Positions 23,660-33,273 of a stretch of 64,000 bases of DNA are shown here, piece after piece; the first letter of the stretch is position 1, and each line of letters begins with the position of its first letter. The stretch comes from Comamonas sp. KCTC 72670. Lineage in GTDB: Bacteria > Myxococcota > Myxococcia > Myxococcales > Myxococcaceae. Position numbers and translations under genes: made by a program. Location: positions 868,001 through 932,000 of the forward strand of contig BNCN01000001.1 of the NCBI GenBank assembly GCA_014656495.1. The letters are read 5' to 3'. The notes under the pieces are model-generated. The model did not search any database and had not been told where the DNA came from. It worked only from the letters and a program-made list of their open reading frames with translations.

Positions 23660-23686
23660 TTCCGGGTGATTCGCGCACACCCGGAA
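23660..23686. promoter_or_regulatory. 9-bp inverted repeat in a divergent promoter region
   Basis: TTCCGGGTG (23660-23668) and CACCCGGAA (23678-23686) are perfect complements separated by 9 bases, between the divergent M49-like and CBM21 genes. Its dyad symmetry and position suggest a transcription-factor site that could control one or both genes. Confidence 0.45.
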
Positions 23687-23748
23687 GTCAGGGCCTTATG
23701 CCACCATGCCCGCGCCTGGATGACCCAGGTCCCCCTCCGAGGCCCCTG

Positions 23749-24564
23749 ATGACGCCCACGTCCCGCCCCCTCGTGAAGTCCCCCTTCCGCTGGCAGTCCC
23801 TGCTCGGCGCGCTCGCCGCGCTGGCCCTGGGCTTCACCGCCACCCCAGCCCTGGCCGGAGAGGAAATCCGGGTCCAGAAGGCGGTCAGCACCACGAGCAG
23901 CCGCTACGGCCAGTCGTGGCAGGACGTCTCCATCACCCTGCTGGTGCAGAACCTCGCGTACCACAAGGAGGTCTCCGTCAGCATGAAGCAGCCGGACGGC
24001 ACCTGGGCGGACCTGCCCGCCTACTACGTGGGGCCCGCGGGCAGCGGCGCCTCCGGGCATGAAATCTGGAAGGTGACGCGCATGTACGCCAGCTGGGGCG
24101 TGGACCCGCAGCCCTCGCGCGACCTGGAGTTCGCGGCCAAGTACACCGTCGCGGGCCAGACGTACTGGGACACCAACCAGTTCAACCACCACCGCGTGGG
24201 CCGCAACGACGGGCCCTACCAGCCCTACAACCCGGTGCTGGTGGCCGCCAGCTTCTGGCGGGCCAACGGGGACTTGGACGTCAGCATCGACGTGAAGAAC
24301 CTGGACTACGCCAAGAACGTGACGGTGGTGTACTCCACGGACGGCTGGGCCACCGCCCACGAGGCCCCCGCGTCCTACGTCTCCGGGTACACCTCCGGCT
24401 ATGCCTACATCGCCAGCCCCAACGTCCAGGGCGTGGAGCGGTGGGAGGCCCACATCCCCGCCCTCACCGGCAACGTGGTGCTCTACGCCGTGCGCTACGA
24501 GGTGGGCGGCCAGACGTACTGGGACAACAACTTCGGCGTGGACCACCAGCACACCCGCCCCTGA
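23749..24564 (+). CDS. Secreted protein with two CBM21-like domains
   Basis: A 271-residue exported protein. After a signal peptide (about 1-44, ending ATPALAGEE), two related domains follow, about residues 47-150 and 162-270. Each has the CBM21 pattern: VQNLAYHKEVSV / VKNLDYAKNVTV, a central aromatic stretch, and an ending of TYWDTNQFNHH / TYWDNNFGVDHQ. CBM21 domains bind alpha-glucans such as starch and glycogen. No catalytic domain is present, so it may hold glycogen or prey polysaccharide at the cell surface (inference). The ATG at 23749 follows GAGG; an earlier in-frame start adds 37 residues that do not look like a signal. Confidence 0.8.
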   Translation: MTPTSRPLVKSPFRWQSLLGALAALALGFTATPALAGEEIRVQKAVSTTSSRYGQSWQDVSITLLVQNLAYHKEVSVSMKQPDGTWADLPAYYVGPAGSGASGHEIWKVTRMYASWGVDPQPSRDLEFAAKYTVAGQTYWDTNQFNHHRVGRNDGPYQPYNPVLVAASFWRANGDLDVSIDVKNLDYAKNVTVVYSTDGWATAHEAPASYVSGYTSGYAYIASPNVQGVERWEAHIPALTGNVVLYAVRYEVGGQTYWDNNFGVDHQHTRP

Positions 24565-24660
24565 GCGGCCGGGCGGACATCGCGGACTCGACAAGCCGGT
24601 TTCCATGGTTAAGGGAGAGCGACGCTGGCGCTCCACCGGGCGCCCGGAGGCCCTTTTCAC

Positions 24661-26616
24661 ATGACCGTCGAGAACGTCCCCCAGCGGGAGACCCACGCCT
24701 TCCAGGCGGAAATCAACCAGCTCCTCAGCCTGGTCATCAACTCGCTCTACAGCCACAAGGAGATCTTCCTCCGTGAGCTGGTGTCGAACGCGTCCGACGC
24801 GCTCGACAAGCTCCGGTTCCGCGCCATCACGGAGCCGGAGCTGCTCGCGGACGAGCCCGCCCTGGAGCTCCGCCTCATCCCCGACGAGGCGAAGGGCACC
24901 CTCACCATCGAGGACACCGGCATCGGCATGTCCCATGACGAGCTGGTGAAGAACCTGGGCACCATCGCCCACTCCGGCTCGCGCGAGTTCCTGGAGACGC
25001 TGGCGCAGAAGGGCCAGAAGGACGTGCAGCTCATCGGCCAGTTCGGCGTGGGCTTCTACAGCGCCTACCTGGTCGCGGACCGCGTGGAGGTGGTCAGCCG
25101 CGCCGCGGGGAAGGACCAGGCCGCCTGGCGGTGGACGTCCGAGGCCAAGGGCTCCTTCACCGTCGAGCCCGCCGAGCGCGCCACGCGCGGCACCTCCATC
25201 ACCCTGCACCTGAAGGAGGACCAGAAGGAGTTCCTGGGCGAGTGGCGGCTGCGCTCGCTGATTACGCAGTACTCCGACTACGTGGGCCACCCCATCAAGC
25301 TCCAGGTGAACAAGTCCACGGGCACGGGTGACGAGGCGAAGACGGAGACGTCGCTGGAGGTCGTCAACAAGGCCAGCGCCCTGTGGCAGCGGTCCAAGTC
25401 CGACATCACCGACGAGCAGTACCAGGAGTTCTACAAGCACCTGACGCACGACTGGGAAGCGCCGCTGGCGTGGACCCACTTCAAGGCGGACGGGAACACC
25501 CAGTTCACCGGCCTGCTCTTCGTGCCCAAGCAGCCTCCGTTCGACCTGGACTCGCAGCAGCAGCGCGGGGTGCGGCTGTTCGTCAAGCGCGTGTTCATCA
25601 TGGACCGCTGCGAGGAGCTGGTGCCGCAGTGGCTGCGCTTCGTGCGCGGCGTCATCGACTCGGACGACCTGCCGCTGAACGTGTCGCGCGAGCTGCTCCA
25701 GGACTCGCAGGTGGTGCGCTCCATCCGCAAGCACCTGGTGAAGAAGTCGGTGGACCTGCTGGAGAAGCTGGCCAAGGACAAGCCGGAGGACTACCTCACC
25801 TTCTGGAAGGCCTTTGGCACCGTGCTGAAGGAAGGCCTCGCCACGGAGGCGGAGCACAAGGACAAGCTGGGCGGCCTGCTGCGCTACGAGAGCTCGCGCG
25901 AGGAGGGCCTGACGTCCCTGGCCGACTACGTGGGCCGCATGAAGGAGGGCCAGGAGGCCATCTATTACGTCTACGGCGAGTCCCGGAAGGCCGTGGCGGA
26001 CAGCCCCCACCTGGAGACGCTGAAGCAGCGCGGCTTCGAGGTCCTCTACATGACGGACCCGGTGGACGAATGGGCCGCGCAGGGCCTGCGCGAGTTCCAG
26101 GGCAAGCCGCTGGTGTCCGCGCTCCAGGCCGACCTGAAGCTCCAGTCCACGGACGAGGAGAAGAAGGCGCAGGAGCAGCACGCCGAAGGGCTGAAGACGC
26201 TCACGGAGAAGATGAAGGACGTGCTCCAGGAGTCCGTGCGCGAGGTGCGCGTGTCGGACCGCCTCACGGACTCGCCCGTGTGCCTCGTGGTGCCCGAGGG
26301 CGGCTCGCCGGCCTACCTGGAGCGCCTGCTCCAGCAGCGAGGCCGGGGCGCCGGCATGCCGCGCGTGAAGCGCATCCTGGAGGTCAATCCCAAGCACCCC
26401 GTCATCGAGCACCTCAAGGCCGTCCACGAGAAGGACCCGGCCGCGTCCCAGGTGGCGGAGTGGATTGAGCTGCTGCACGACCAGGCGCTGCTCACCGAGG
26501 GCAGCACCATCGCCGACCCCAACCGCTTCGCGCGGCGCATGACGGGGCTGCTGACGCAGGTGGCGGCCCTGGCCGCGACGCCGGCGCCGGCCACGTCCTC
26601 GCCCACGGCGGGCTGA
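24661..26616 (+). CDS. htpG: Molecular chaperone HtpG (Hsp90)
   Basis: A 651-residue cytoplasmic ATP-dependent chaperone. The N-terminal GHKL ATPase domain has [27 protein letters not shown] and [11 protein letters not shown]; the middle domain follows (with [12 protein letters not shown]), then the dimerisation domain. Length and motif order match bacterial HtpG. It refolds or stabilises client proteins under heat and other stress. The ATG at 24661 is preceded by GGAGG. It stands alone, followed by a GC-rich hairpin. No CIRCE-type element is obvious upstream. Confidence 0.97.
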
Positions 26617-26631
26617 GACGCGACTCCGGGC

Positions 26632-26656
26632 GCCCCCTCTCACTTCGGGAGGGGGC
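26632..26656 (+). terminator. Hairpin after htpG
   Basis: gccccctc (26632-26639) pairs with gagggggc (26649-26656) 16 bp past the htpG stop. No U-run follows, so termination strength is uncertain. Confidence 0.5.
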
Positions 26657-26783
26657 CTCCCGGACGGGCCGAGCGAGCAGGCGGGCTCCGGAGCAATGGG
26701 GCAATCCCGACCCAGGCAGGGGGCCTGATTCCAGACACCGTGTCGGCTATCGTCCCTTCGCCTATCGAGGGGAGTCAGCAGAC

Positions 26784-28247
26784 ATGAAGCGAGTGGTTCT
26801 GGGATTGATCGCGGCCGTGCTCCTGAATGCGTGCGCCGCGCACGAGAAGACGGGCGACCGCGCCGCGGCCGTGGGCGACTGGAAGTCGGCGTATTCGTCC
26901 TACCGTCAGGCCGTGGCCAAGGAGCCGAACAACCCCGAGCTCAAGCTCAAGTTCGACAATGCCCGTGAGCGGGCGCTCCAGGATGCCCAGCAGCGCGCCC
27001 AGACGTGCGCGCAGGTGAATGACTGGGGCTGCGCGCTGGCGGAGTCCGACTTCGCGCTCTCCGTGGAGCCGGGCAACGCGGAGATCGCCGGGTTCCGCGC
27101 GCACGCGGCGCATCAGGTGGCGCTGGGGCAGCTGGACACGGCCTACTCCCAGGCGCAGCAGGGCCAGTATGGCGAGGCCGTCTCGCTGATGGACCGGGCG
27201 CTGCAGCTCTCGTCCGTGCCCGAGGTGTCCACGCGCGCGGAGGACGTGCGGCGCATCGTCATCACGCAGGGGCGTGTCCAGGCGGACCGGCACCTGCACG
27301 AGGGCAACTACATCGCGGCCCATGAGCTGGCGCAGCTGGTGCTGCGGCTGGACGGGTCGGCGTCCGCGTGGGCGCAGCAGATCGCCACGGAGTACGAGCA
27401 CTTCATCACCGAGGAGGTCGAGCGGCTGTCGCGCGAGGGGGACTCCGCGCGGGCGCAGCGCGACTGGTTTCGCGCGCAGCAGAGCTATGCCTCCGCGCTG
27501 AGCCTGCGGCAGGGTGGCCGGGCGGCGCCGCTGGAGGAGTACGCGCGGCACATGGGCCACGCCGAGCAGCGGCTCGCGAGCCAGGACTGGAACGGGGCGG
27601 CGGACGGGTACCGCGCGGCGCAGCGCACGGGGCAGGATGACGGCTACGCCGCGCACCAGTTGGAGCGCGTGCAGCTGAGGCCCTACCGCATCGTCCTGCG
27701 CTCGGTGCTGGTGACGCCGGGGCGTCCGGATGGCCGGGCGTGGGTGGGCCCGAACAACGACATCTTCGTGCGGCTGGCCAACCGGGTGACGCAGATGGCC
27801 CAGCGGCGGCAGATGACGGACCTGGTGGTGGACCTGGCCATGAGCCTTCCGCACGAGAACCGCCCGACGCTCCGAGTGGAGGTCCTCCACCCGGACGGGA
27901 TGCACCTGACGACGCAGGCGCGCAACGGCATCTACACGGCGTATGACGCCGAGTTCGTCGCCATCGCGAACGCCTTCGACGAGCGGCGGGTGATGTTCCA
28001 GGTCTTCATGGACGGCCCCAGCGGGAGCGAGCTGCTGGGCTCCACGGAGATTCCCATGCGGGAGCTCGTGGAGCACCGCGACGTGTCCCTGGATGGGCGG
28101 TCCATCCTCTCACTGAGGCTGGCCACCAGCGTGGGTGACGGCCGGGTGCCGGGGCCCTCCATCGGCATGGCGAACGTCCTGCCCCCGCTGCCGCCTCCCG
28201 GCCGCCCCGCGGGTCCGCCGGTCCACACGGCCGCTCCGATTCACTGA
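26784..28247 (+). CDS. Lipoprotein with TPR-like repeats
   Basis: A 487-residue lipoprotein: signal peptide and lipobox LLNAC (C17). The N-terminal two thirds carry TPR-like helical repeats (GDWKSAYSSYRQAVAKEPNN, YGEAVSLMDRALQLS, RDWFRAQQSYASALSL, QDWNGAADGYRAAQ). The C-terminal part from about residue 290 (RPYRIVLRSVLVTPGRPDGR...) looks beta-rich and resembles no family I can name; it has a Pro-rich end. The TPR part suggests a scaffold in the envelope. It lies alone between htpG and the convergent macro-domain gene. Confidence 0.7.
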   Translation: MKRVVLGLIAAVLLNACAAHEKTGDRAAAVGDWKSAYSSYRQAVAKEPNNPELKLKFDNARERALQDAQQRAQTCAQVNDWGCALAESDFALSVEPGNAEIAGFRAHAAHQVALGQLDTAYSQAQQGQYGEAVSLMDRALQLSSVPEVSTRAEDVRRIVITQGRVQADRHLHEGNYIAAHELAQLVLRLDGSASAWAQQIATEYEHFITEEVERLSREGDSARAQRDWFRAQQSYASALSLRQGGRAAPLEEYARHMGHAEQRLASQDWNGAADGYRAAQRTGQDDGYAAHQLERVQLRPYRIVLRSVLVTPGRPDGRAWVGPNNDIFVRLANRVTQMAQRRQMTDLVVDLAMSLPHENRPTLRVEVLHPDGMHLTTQARNGIYTAYDAEFVAIANAFDERRVMFQVFMDGPSGSELLGSTEIPMRELVEHRDVSLDGRSILSLRLATSVGDGRVPGPSIGMANVLPPLPPPGRPAGPPVHTAAPIH

Positions 28248-28272
28248 CCTGACGGCCCGCGCCGCCTCCGCC

Positions 28273-28872
28273 TCAGGCGATGAGGTCGAAGTGCGCCTGG
28301 AGCGTCATTCCAGGCGTCAGAGGTGGCCAGGGCTGGCCCAGGACGACGACGTTCCAGGCGTGCCGCATCTGCCGCGCGGCACGCTCGGGCGGCATCCGGC
28401 CCACGGCGGTACACAGGCCCGGGCACAGGATGCTCCGAATGGCCTTACCTGGCCTGGCGGCGTTGTGCTCCTGCACCGCGCGAAGGGCTGCACGGAACGC
28501 CAGCCAGGCGTTCACCGTGTCCGAAACGGACATGGGGATGCGCATCGTCGGCGCGCTGATGAGCCACGGGATTTCGGCGTGCCGGGTCTCCAGGACCACC
28601 GCTGCCCCCACGGGCAGCTCCCCGTGGTGCTCCCGCCGGAGTCGCTCCTGGAGCCGCGTCTGTAAGTCCCAGCCGAAAAACTGGCTGTAGACCAGGTCGA
28701 TACCGCCATCCATGTAACCAAAGCTGTTGGCCGGGCTGACGATGGCATCCGCGCGCTCCGCGAAGATGTCTCCTCCGGAGACCTCCACACCATCACAACC
28801 GAGGAACGCTCGGCGCCACGCGGCAACCATGGCGCTGTTCACGTCACGCAACTTCAGGGTGAGTGGGGGCAT
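28273..28872 (-). CDS. Macro-domain protein
   Basis: A 199-residue protein whose central part fits a macro domain: VEVSGGDIFAERADAIVSPANSFGYMDGGID near residues 28-58 (binding-loop D and N residues), and an SIL-CPGLCTAVGRM loop near 148. Macro domains bind ADP-ribose and may remove it from proteins or nucleic acids. This subtype, with SFGYMDGG and a long QFFGWDLQTRLQERL helix, is the kind found in phage and bacterial accessory genes. It lies 51 bp downstream of the histidine kinase gene on the same strand. Confidence 0.8.
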   Translation of the reverse strand: MPPLTLKLRDVNSAMVAAWRRAFLGCDGVEVSGGDIFAERADAIVSPANSFGYMDGGIDLVYSQFFGWDLQTRLQERLRREHHGELPVGAAVVLETRHAEIPWLISAPTMRIPMSVSDTVNAWLAFRAALRAVQEHNAARPGKAIRSILCPGLCTAVGRMPPERAARQMRHAWNVVVLGQPWPPLTPGMTLQAHFDLIA

Positions 28873-28923
28873 GAACCGGGCCTCGACGGCATCACGGATG
28901 AAGGACTGACACCGGGTCCGCGA

Positions 28924-30309
28924 TCATGCCGGGCGAGGAAGGCGCAGGCGGAAGGTGGAGCCGATGCCCGCGCGGCTCTCCACTTCGATGTCTCCGCCGT
29001 GCGCCAGCGCGATGCGGCGGGAGACCGAGAGCCCCAGCCCCACACCAGGGATGTCCTTCGACGCCGACCGGCTGCGCATGAAGGGCTCGAAGAGGCTGGC
29101 GATGTCCCCTGGCGCGATGCCCACGCCCTCGTCCGTCACGGAGACCACCACCTCCCGGTCCGTGGCATCGAGCCGCAGCGACACCACCCCACCCTTGGGC
29201 GAGTACTTGATGGCGTTGCTCACCAGGTTCGTGAGCACCTGTGACAGTCGCGTCGAATCGCACCGCCACGGGATGGGCATCTCCGGCACGGTGTACTCGA
29301 GCCGGTGCAGCTCGCTGGAAGGCCGGTGCAGCTCCACGACCTCCTCCACGAGCGAGCGCAAGTCGCACTCCTCCAGCCGCAGCTCCAGGTTCCCCGCCTC
29401 GATGCGCGTCCGGTCCAGCAGGTCCCCCACCATGCGCTCCAGCCGGTCGACCTGATTGGAGATGCGCACCAGCGAGTCGCGGACCTTCTCCGGCGGAGGC
29501 AGCGTCTTCGCCCGCAGCAGCATCTGCGCGGACAGCTTCAACGCGTTCAGCGGCGTGCGCAGGTCATGCGCCACCCCCGCGAGGAACTGGAGCTGCCGCG
29601 CGTCCTGGCTGGTGACGGTCTCCGCCATGTCGTTGAACTCCGCGCCAATCTCCTGCAACTCCGGCGGCCCCTCGCGCCTCACTCGGGACTCCCGCCGGCC
29701 CGCCTTGAAGGCACTCAGGGCCCGGCGGATGGAGAGCAGCGGCCGGTAGATGCGCGTCTGCGCGATGGCGAGGAACAACACCACCCCCGTCAGCACGGAA
29801 ATCGCGAGCAGCGTCCCGATGAGCCGCACGTTCCTGCGCACCGCCTGCGCGTCGTCGCGCGCGGCGCGGGCCCGGGCGATGCTCGAATCCATCACCGCCC
29901 GCGTCGAATCAATGGCCTTCGCCAGCCGTGTCCGCCGCTCCCCTTCCGACGCGCTCAGGTACGTCTCGACGCTCGCACGTGAGGCGGCCACCAACCCCCG
30001 CTCCGCCTCCGTCTCCGTGTACAGCTCCACGTGCGCGAGCCGCTCCGGCACCTCCCCCACCAGGTCGTCCACGTCCATGGTGGGCCCCAGCAGGTTGGGG
30101 GCGCCCATGCTCTCGACCTCGTGCGCGTACTGGAGCAGCAACAGCGTGATTTCCAGCTCCGCCGCCGCGCGCACCCGTTCCGCCGCGTCAATGAGGCTGG
30201 TGGTCTGACGCTGCAGCAGGGTCGTCATCCAGAAGAGACCACCCGCCGACCCCAGTCCCAGAACCGCGAGGAGAACTGCTCCAAGGGTGAGGAAGGTCCG
30301 CAACCGCAT
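28924..30309 (-). CDS. Sensor histidine kinase, orphan
   Basis: A 461-residue membrane kinase. The first membrane helix (about 6-28) precedes a helical extracytoplasmic sensor (about 35-160) and a second helix (about 164-183). A HAMP domain follows (185-240, RPLLSIRRALSAFKAG), then HisKA with H248 in GVAHDLRTPLN, and the HATPase domain with N box LTNLVSNAIKYS, DEGVGI, and GVGLGLSVSRRIALAHGG. Start: ATG at 30309 after GGAGG; the frame extends upstream without support. No response regulator is adjacent, so its partner is elsewhere. It is divergent from the iorAB-like genes, but nothing shows it controls them. Confidence 0.92.
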   Translation of the reverse strand: MRLRTFLTLGAVLLAVLGLGSAGGLFWMTTLLQRQTTSLIDAAERVRAAAELEITLLLLQYAHEVESMGAPNLLGPTMDVDDLVGEVPERLAHVELYTETEAERGLVAASRASVETYLSASEGERRTRLAKAIDSTRAVMDSSIARARAARDDAQAVRRNVRLIGTLLAISVLTGVVLFLAIAQTRIYRPLLSIRRALSAFKAGRRESRVRREGPPELQEIGAEFNDMAETVTSQDARQLQFLAGVAHDLRTPLNALKLSAQMLLRAKTLPPPEKVRDSLVRISNQVDRLERMVGDLLDRTRIEAGNLELRLEECDLRSLVEEVVELHRPSSELHRLEYTVPEMPIPWRCDSTRLSQVLTNLVSNAIKYSPKGGVVSLRLDATDREVVVSVTDEGVGIAPGDIASLFEPFMRSRSASKDIPGVGLGLSVSRRIALAHGGDIEVESRAGIGSTFRLRLPRPA

Positions 30310-30550
30310 TGCACCCCTCCGAGGGAAGCCGCACCCTACCTGATGCGTGGCCGACGGCCACCCCCGCCGCGCATTCCCCTCGCGCATCGTCGATACGCAC
30401 CCATTACCCTGCCTGCACGCCCGCTCATGGGATGTGCACTGCTGCACGGCGCGGCCTCCCAGGCGCGGGAACTCGCGGCGACGGGCCACATCCTCCGGGA
30501 CACTTCACGGGCATGCGCTACGCTCCGGCGACCCCCGGAGGAACGGCGCC

Positions 30551-31018
30551 ATGACCTTCACGCTGGACGTCAACGGCACGAAGCACGCCATCGACGCCGA
30601 CGACGACACCCCGCTCCTCTATGTCCTGCGTGACGAACTGGGCCTCCACGGCGCCCGCTACGGCTGCGGCGTGGGCCAGTGCGGCGCCTGCACCGTGCTG
30701 AGCAACGGCACACCGCTCCGCTCCTGCGTCGTCCCCGCATCCACCTTGGGAGAGCGAACCGTCACCACGGTGGAGGGACTCCGCGGGGAGGACGGCTCAC
30801 CGCACCCGCTGCTGCGCGCCTTCATCGCCGAGCAGGCCGGCCAATGCGCCTACTGCATCCCGGGCATGGTCATGACGGCGGCGGCCCTGCTCAAACACAC
30901 GCCGCGGCCGACCGAGGCGCAGATTCACGCGGCGCTGGACGCGAACCTGTGCCGGTGCGGCTCCCACAACCGCATCGTGCGCGCCATCCAGCGCGCGGCG
31001 GAGGAACTGGCGCCATGA
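30551..31018 (+). CDS. Isoquinoline 1-oxidoreductase alpha-type [2Fe-2S] subunit
   Basis: A 155-residue small subunit of the xanthine-oxidase family. The plant-type [2Fe-2S] cluster is CGVGQCGACTVL with a later C; the second cluster domain has CAYCIPGMVM and CRCGSHNRI. It moves electrons from the molybdenum subunit encoded downstream. The ATG at 30551 follows GGAGGAAC. The stop overlaps the next start (ATGA), so the subunits are coupled. Two-subunit systems without a FAD subunit (IorAB type) pass electrons to an external acceptor, often a cytochrome. The substrate cannot be read from sequence. Confidence 0.9.
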   Translation: MTFTLDVNGTKHAIDADDDTPLLYVLRDELGLHGARYGCGVGQCGACTVLSNGTPLRSCVVPASTLGERTVTTVEGLRGEDGSPHPLLRAFIAEQAGQCAYCIPGMVMTAAALLKHTPRPTEAQIHAALDANLCRCGSHNRIVRAIQRAAEELAP

Positions 31019-33225
31019 GTGGAGACATCAGCCGCCGCGCGGTGCTCCAGGGCTCGCTCCTCCTCGCCTTCGCGCTCACGGGCCCGCGTGCCTTGGGCGC
31101 GGCGCCGGGCGGTGGCGAGCTGCCCGGGAGCCTGCGACGCAACCGCCAGCTCGACGCCTGGATTCGCATCGGCGCCGACGGCGTCGTCACGCTGAAGACA
31201 GGCAAGGTGGAGCTCGGCCAGGGCATCCTGACGGCGCTCGGCCAGCTCTGCGCGGACGAACTCGACATCCACCTCGAGCGGCTGCACATCATCTCTGGCG
31301 ACACCGCCGTCTCGCCCTACGAGGGCACCACCGCCGGCAGCAACTCCGTCTCCGAGGGTGGCAAGGCGGTGCGCTACGCGGCCGCGGAGGTCCGCGCGCT
31401 CCTGCTGCGCATGGCCAGCCAGCAACTGCGCGTCCCCGCGGAGCGGCTGCGCGTCACCGATGGCACCATCTCCGCGCCCTCGGGTGGGGCCTCCGTCACG
31501 TACTGGAACCTCGTTGGCGGCAAGGCGCTGAACCAGGCGGCCACCGGCACCGTGAAGCCCAAGGCCCCCGGCGAGCGGAAGCACGCGGGCCGCGCCGTTC
31601 CCCGCGTGGACCTCCCGGGAAAAATCTCGGGGGAGCCCGCCTTCGTCCAGGACTACCGGCCGGAGCGCATGGTCCACGGACGCGTCGTCCGCGCGCCGTC
31701 CTACGGCGCCACGCTGGAGTCCGCCGACGCCGCGACCGTGGAGCGCATGCCGGGCGTCCACACCGTCGTGCGAGACGGCGACTTCCTGGGGGTCATCGCG
31801 GCCAAGGAGTGGCAGGCCATCAAGGCCGCCTCGGTCCTGGCGCAGAGCGCGCGCTGGAAGGAACAGGCCGCCCTCCCCGCCGACCCGTACGCCTGGCTGC
31901 TGAAGCAACCCTCGCGGGACAGCGTCATCGAGGAGACGGTGCGGGTGACGGACGTCGCGCCCGAGCGCACGCTCGAGGCGCGCTACCACCGGCCCTACCA
32001 GATGCACGGGGCCATCGGGCCTTCGTGCGCGGTGGCGGAGTGGGATGGAGAGCGGCTGACCTTGCACACCCACAGCCAGAGCGTCTTCGACACCAGCGCC
32101 GCCATCGCGCGGATGCTGCGGATTCCCGTCGAGCACGTCCACGGGATGCACCTGCCCGGCTCGGGGTGCTACGGCCACAACGGCGCGGACGACGCCGCGG
32201 CCGACGCGGCGCTCCTGGCTCGCGCCCATCCCCGCCACCCCGTCCGGGTGCAGTGGTCGCGGGAGGACGAACACGCGTGTGAGCCCTACGGCTCCGCCAT
32301 GGTGCTGGACGTGCGCGCGGGCGTGGATGCGCAGGGGAACGTGCTCGACTGGAACTACGAGCTCTGGTCCACGCCCCACGGCACACGGCCGGGAGGACAT
32401 CCCGGCAACCTGCTGGCGGGGCGCTCGTTGAAGGCGCCCTTCCCCATGCCCACGCCGGGCGGTGGCGGGCCGCCCAACTACTCCGCGGACCGCAACGCCA
32501 TCCCGCTCTACGACTTTCCTGGACGGAAGGTGACGACCCATCTCGTCACGCAGATGCCGCTGCGCGTCTCCTCGCTCCGCGGCCTGGGGGCCTACGGCAA
32601 CGTGTTCGCCATCGAGTCCTTCATGGACGAGCTGGCCCACGCCGCCAAAGTCGACCCGGTGGAGTACCGGCTGCGGCACTTGCAGGACGCACGGGCGAAG
32701 GCCGTCATCCAGAAGGCCGTGGAGCGGTTCGGCTGGAGCCAGACGCCTCGGGTCCCCCATCGAGGCCGGGGCATCGGGTTCGCGCGCTACAAGAACATCG
32801 CGAGCTACTGCGCCGTCTGCCTGGAGGTGGAGGTCGACGCCACCACGCACGCCATCCGGGTGCGGCGCGCGGTGCTCGTCGCCGACGCGGGCGAAGTGGT
32901 GAATCCAGATGGGGCCGCGAACCAGCTCGAGGGTGGGCTCATCCAGTCACTCAGCTGGAGCCTGAAGGAAGCCGTTCGCCATGACGCCCGGCGCATCACC
33001 TCGCGCGACTGGAGCACGTATCCCATCCTCACCTTCTCCGAAGTCCCATCGGTGGAGGTGGAGCTCATCGAGCGTCCGGGAGAGCCCTCCCTCGGTGTCG
33101 GCGAGGCGTCACAAGGCCCCTCCGCGGCGGCGCTGGGCAACGCCCTCTTCGACGCGACGGGCGTCCGCCTGCGCGACCTTCCGCTGACGCCCGAGCGGCT
33201 GGCCAAGGCCCGCGAGGCGCGCTGA
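31015..33225 (+). CDS. Isoquinoline 1-oxidoreductase beta-type molybdopterin subunit
   Basis: A 736-residue molybdenum hydroxylase large subunit. A twin-arginine signal opens it (SRRAVLQGSLLLAFALTG), so it works in the periplasm, as expected for IorB-type enzymes. Family marks include TGKVELGQGILTALGQLCADEL, GTTAGSNSVSEGG, MHGAIGPSCAVAEW, LRVSSLRGLGAYGNVFAIESF and, near the C-terminus, GVGEASQGP with the expected catalytic Glu. These enzymes hydroxylate N-heterocycles or oxidise aldehydes. It is the second gene of a two-gene operon. A diheme-type lipoprotein at 37315-37974 has a CxxCH pattern seen in proteins annotated with this enzyme class and could accept its electrons. Confidence 0.9.
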   Translation: MSGDISRRAVLQGSLLLAFALTGPRALGAAPGGGELPGSLRRNRQLDAWIRIGADGVVTLKTGKVELGQGILTALGQLCADELDIHLERLHIISGDTAVSPYEGTTAGSNSVSEGGKAVRYAAAEVRALLLRMASQQLRVPAERLRVTDGTISAPSGGASVTYWNLVGGKALNQAATGTVKPKAPGERKHAGRAVPRVDLPGKISGEPAFVQDYRPERMVHGRVVRAPSYGATLESADAATVERMPGVHTVVRDGDFLGVIAAKEWQAIKAASVLAQSARWKEQAALPADPYAWLLKQPSRDSVIEETVRVTDVAPERTLEARYHRPYQMHGAIGPSCAVAEWDGERLTLHTHSQSVFDTSAAIARMLRIPVEHVHGMHLPGSGCYGHNGADDAAADAALLARAHPRHPVRVQWSREDEHACEPYGSAMVLDVRAGVDAQGNVLDWNYELWSTPHGTRPGGHPGNLLAGRSLKAPFPMPTPGGGGPPNYSADRNAIPLYDFPGRKVTTHLVTQMPLRVSSLRGLGAYGNVFAIESFMDELAHAAKVDPVEYRLRHLQDARAKAVIQKAVERFGWSQTPRVPHRGRGIGFARYKNIASYCAVCLEVEVDATTHAIRVRRAVLVADAGEVVNPDGAANQLEGGLIQSLSWSLKEAVRHDARRITSRDWSTYPILTFSEVPSVEVELIERPGEPSLGVGEASQGPSAAALGNALFDATGVRLRDLPLTPERLAKAREAR

Positions 33226-33273
33226 GCCGGGGCCCGCCGTCCACCCGGTGTCCTCGTCCCACGGCGCCGGAAG

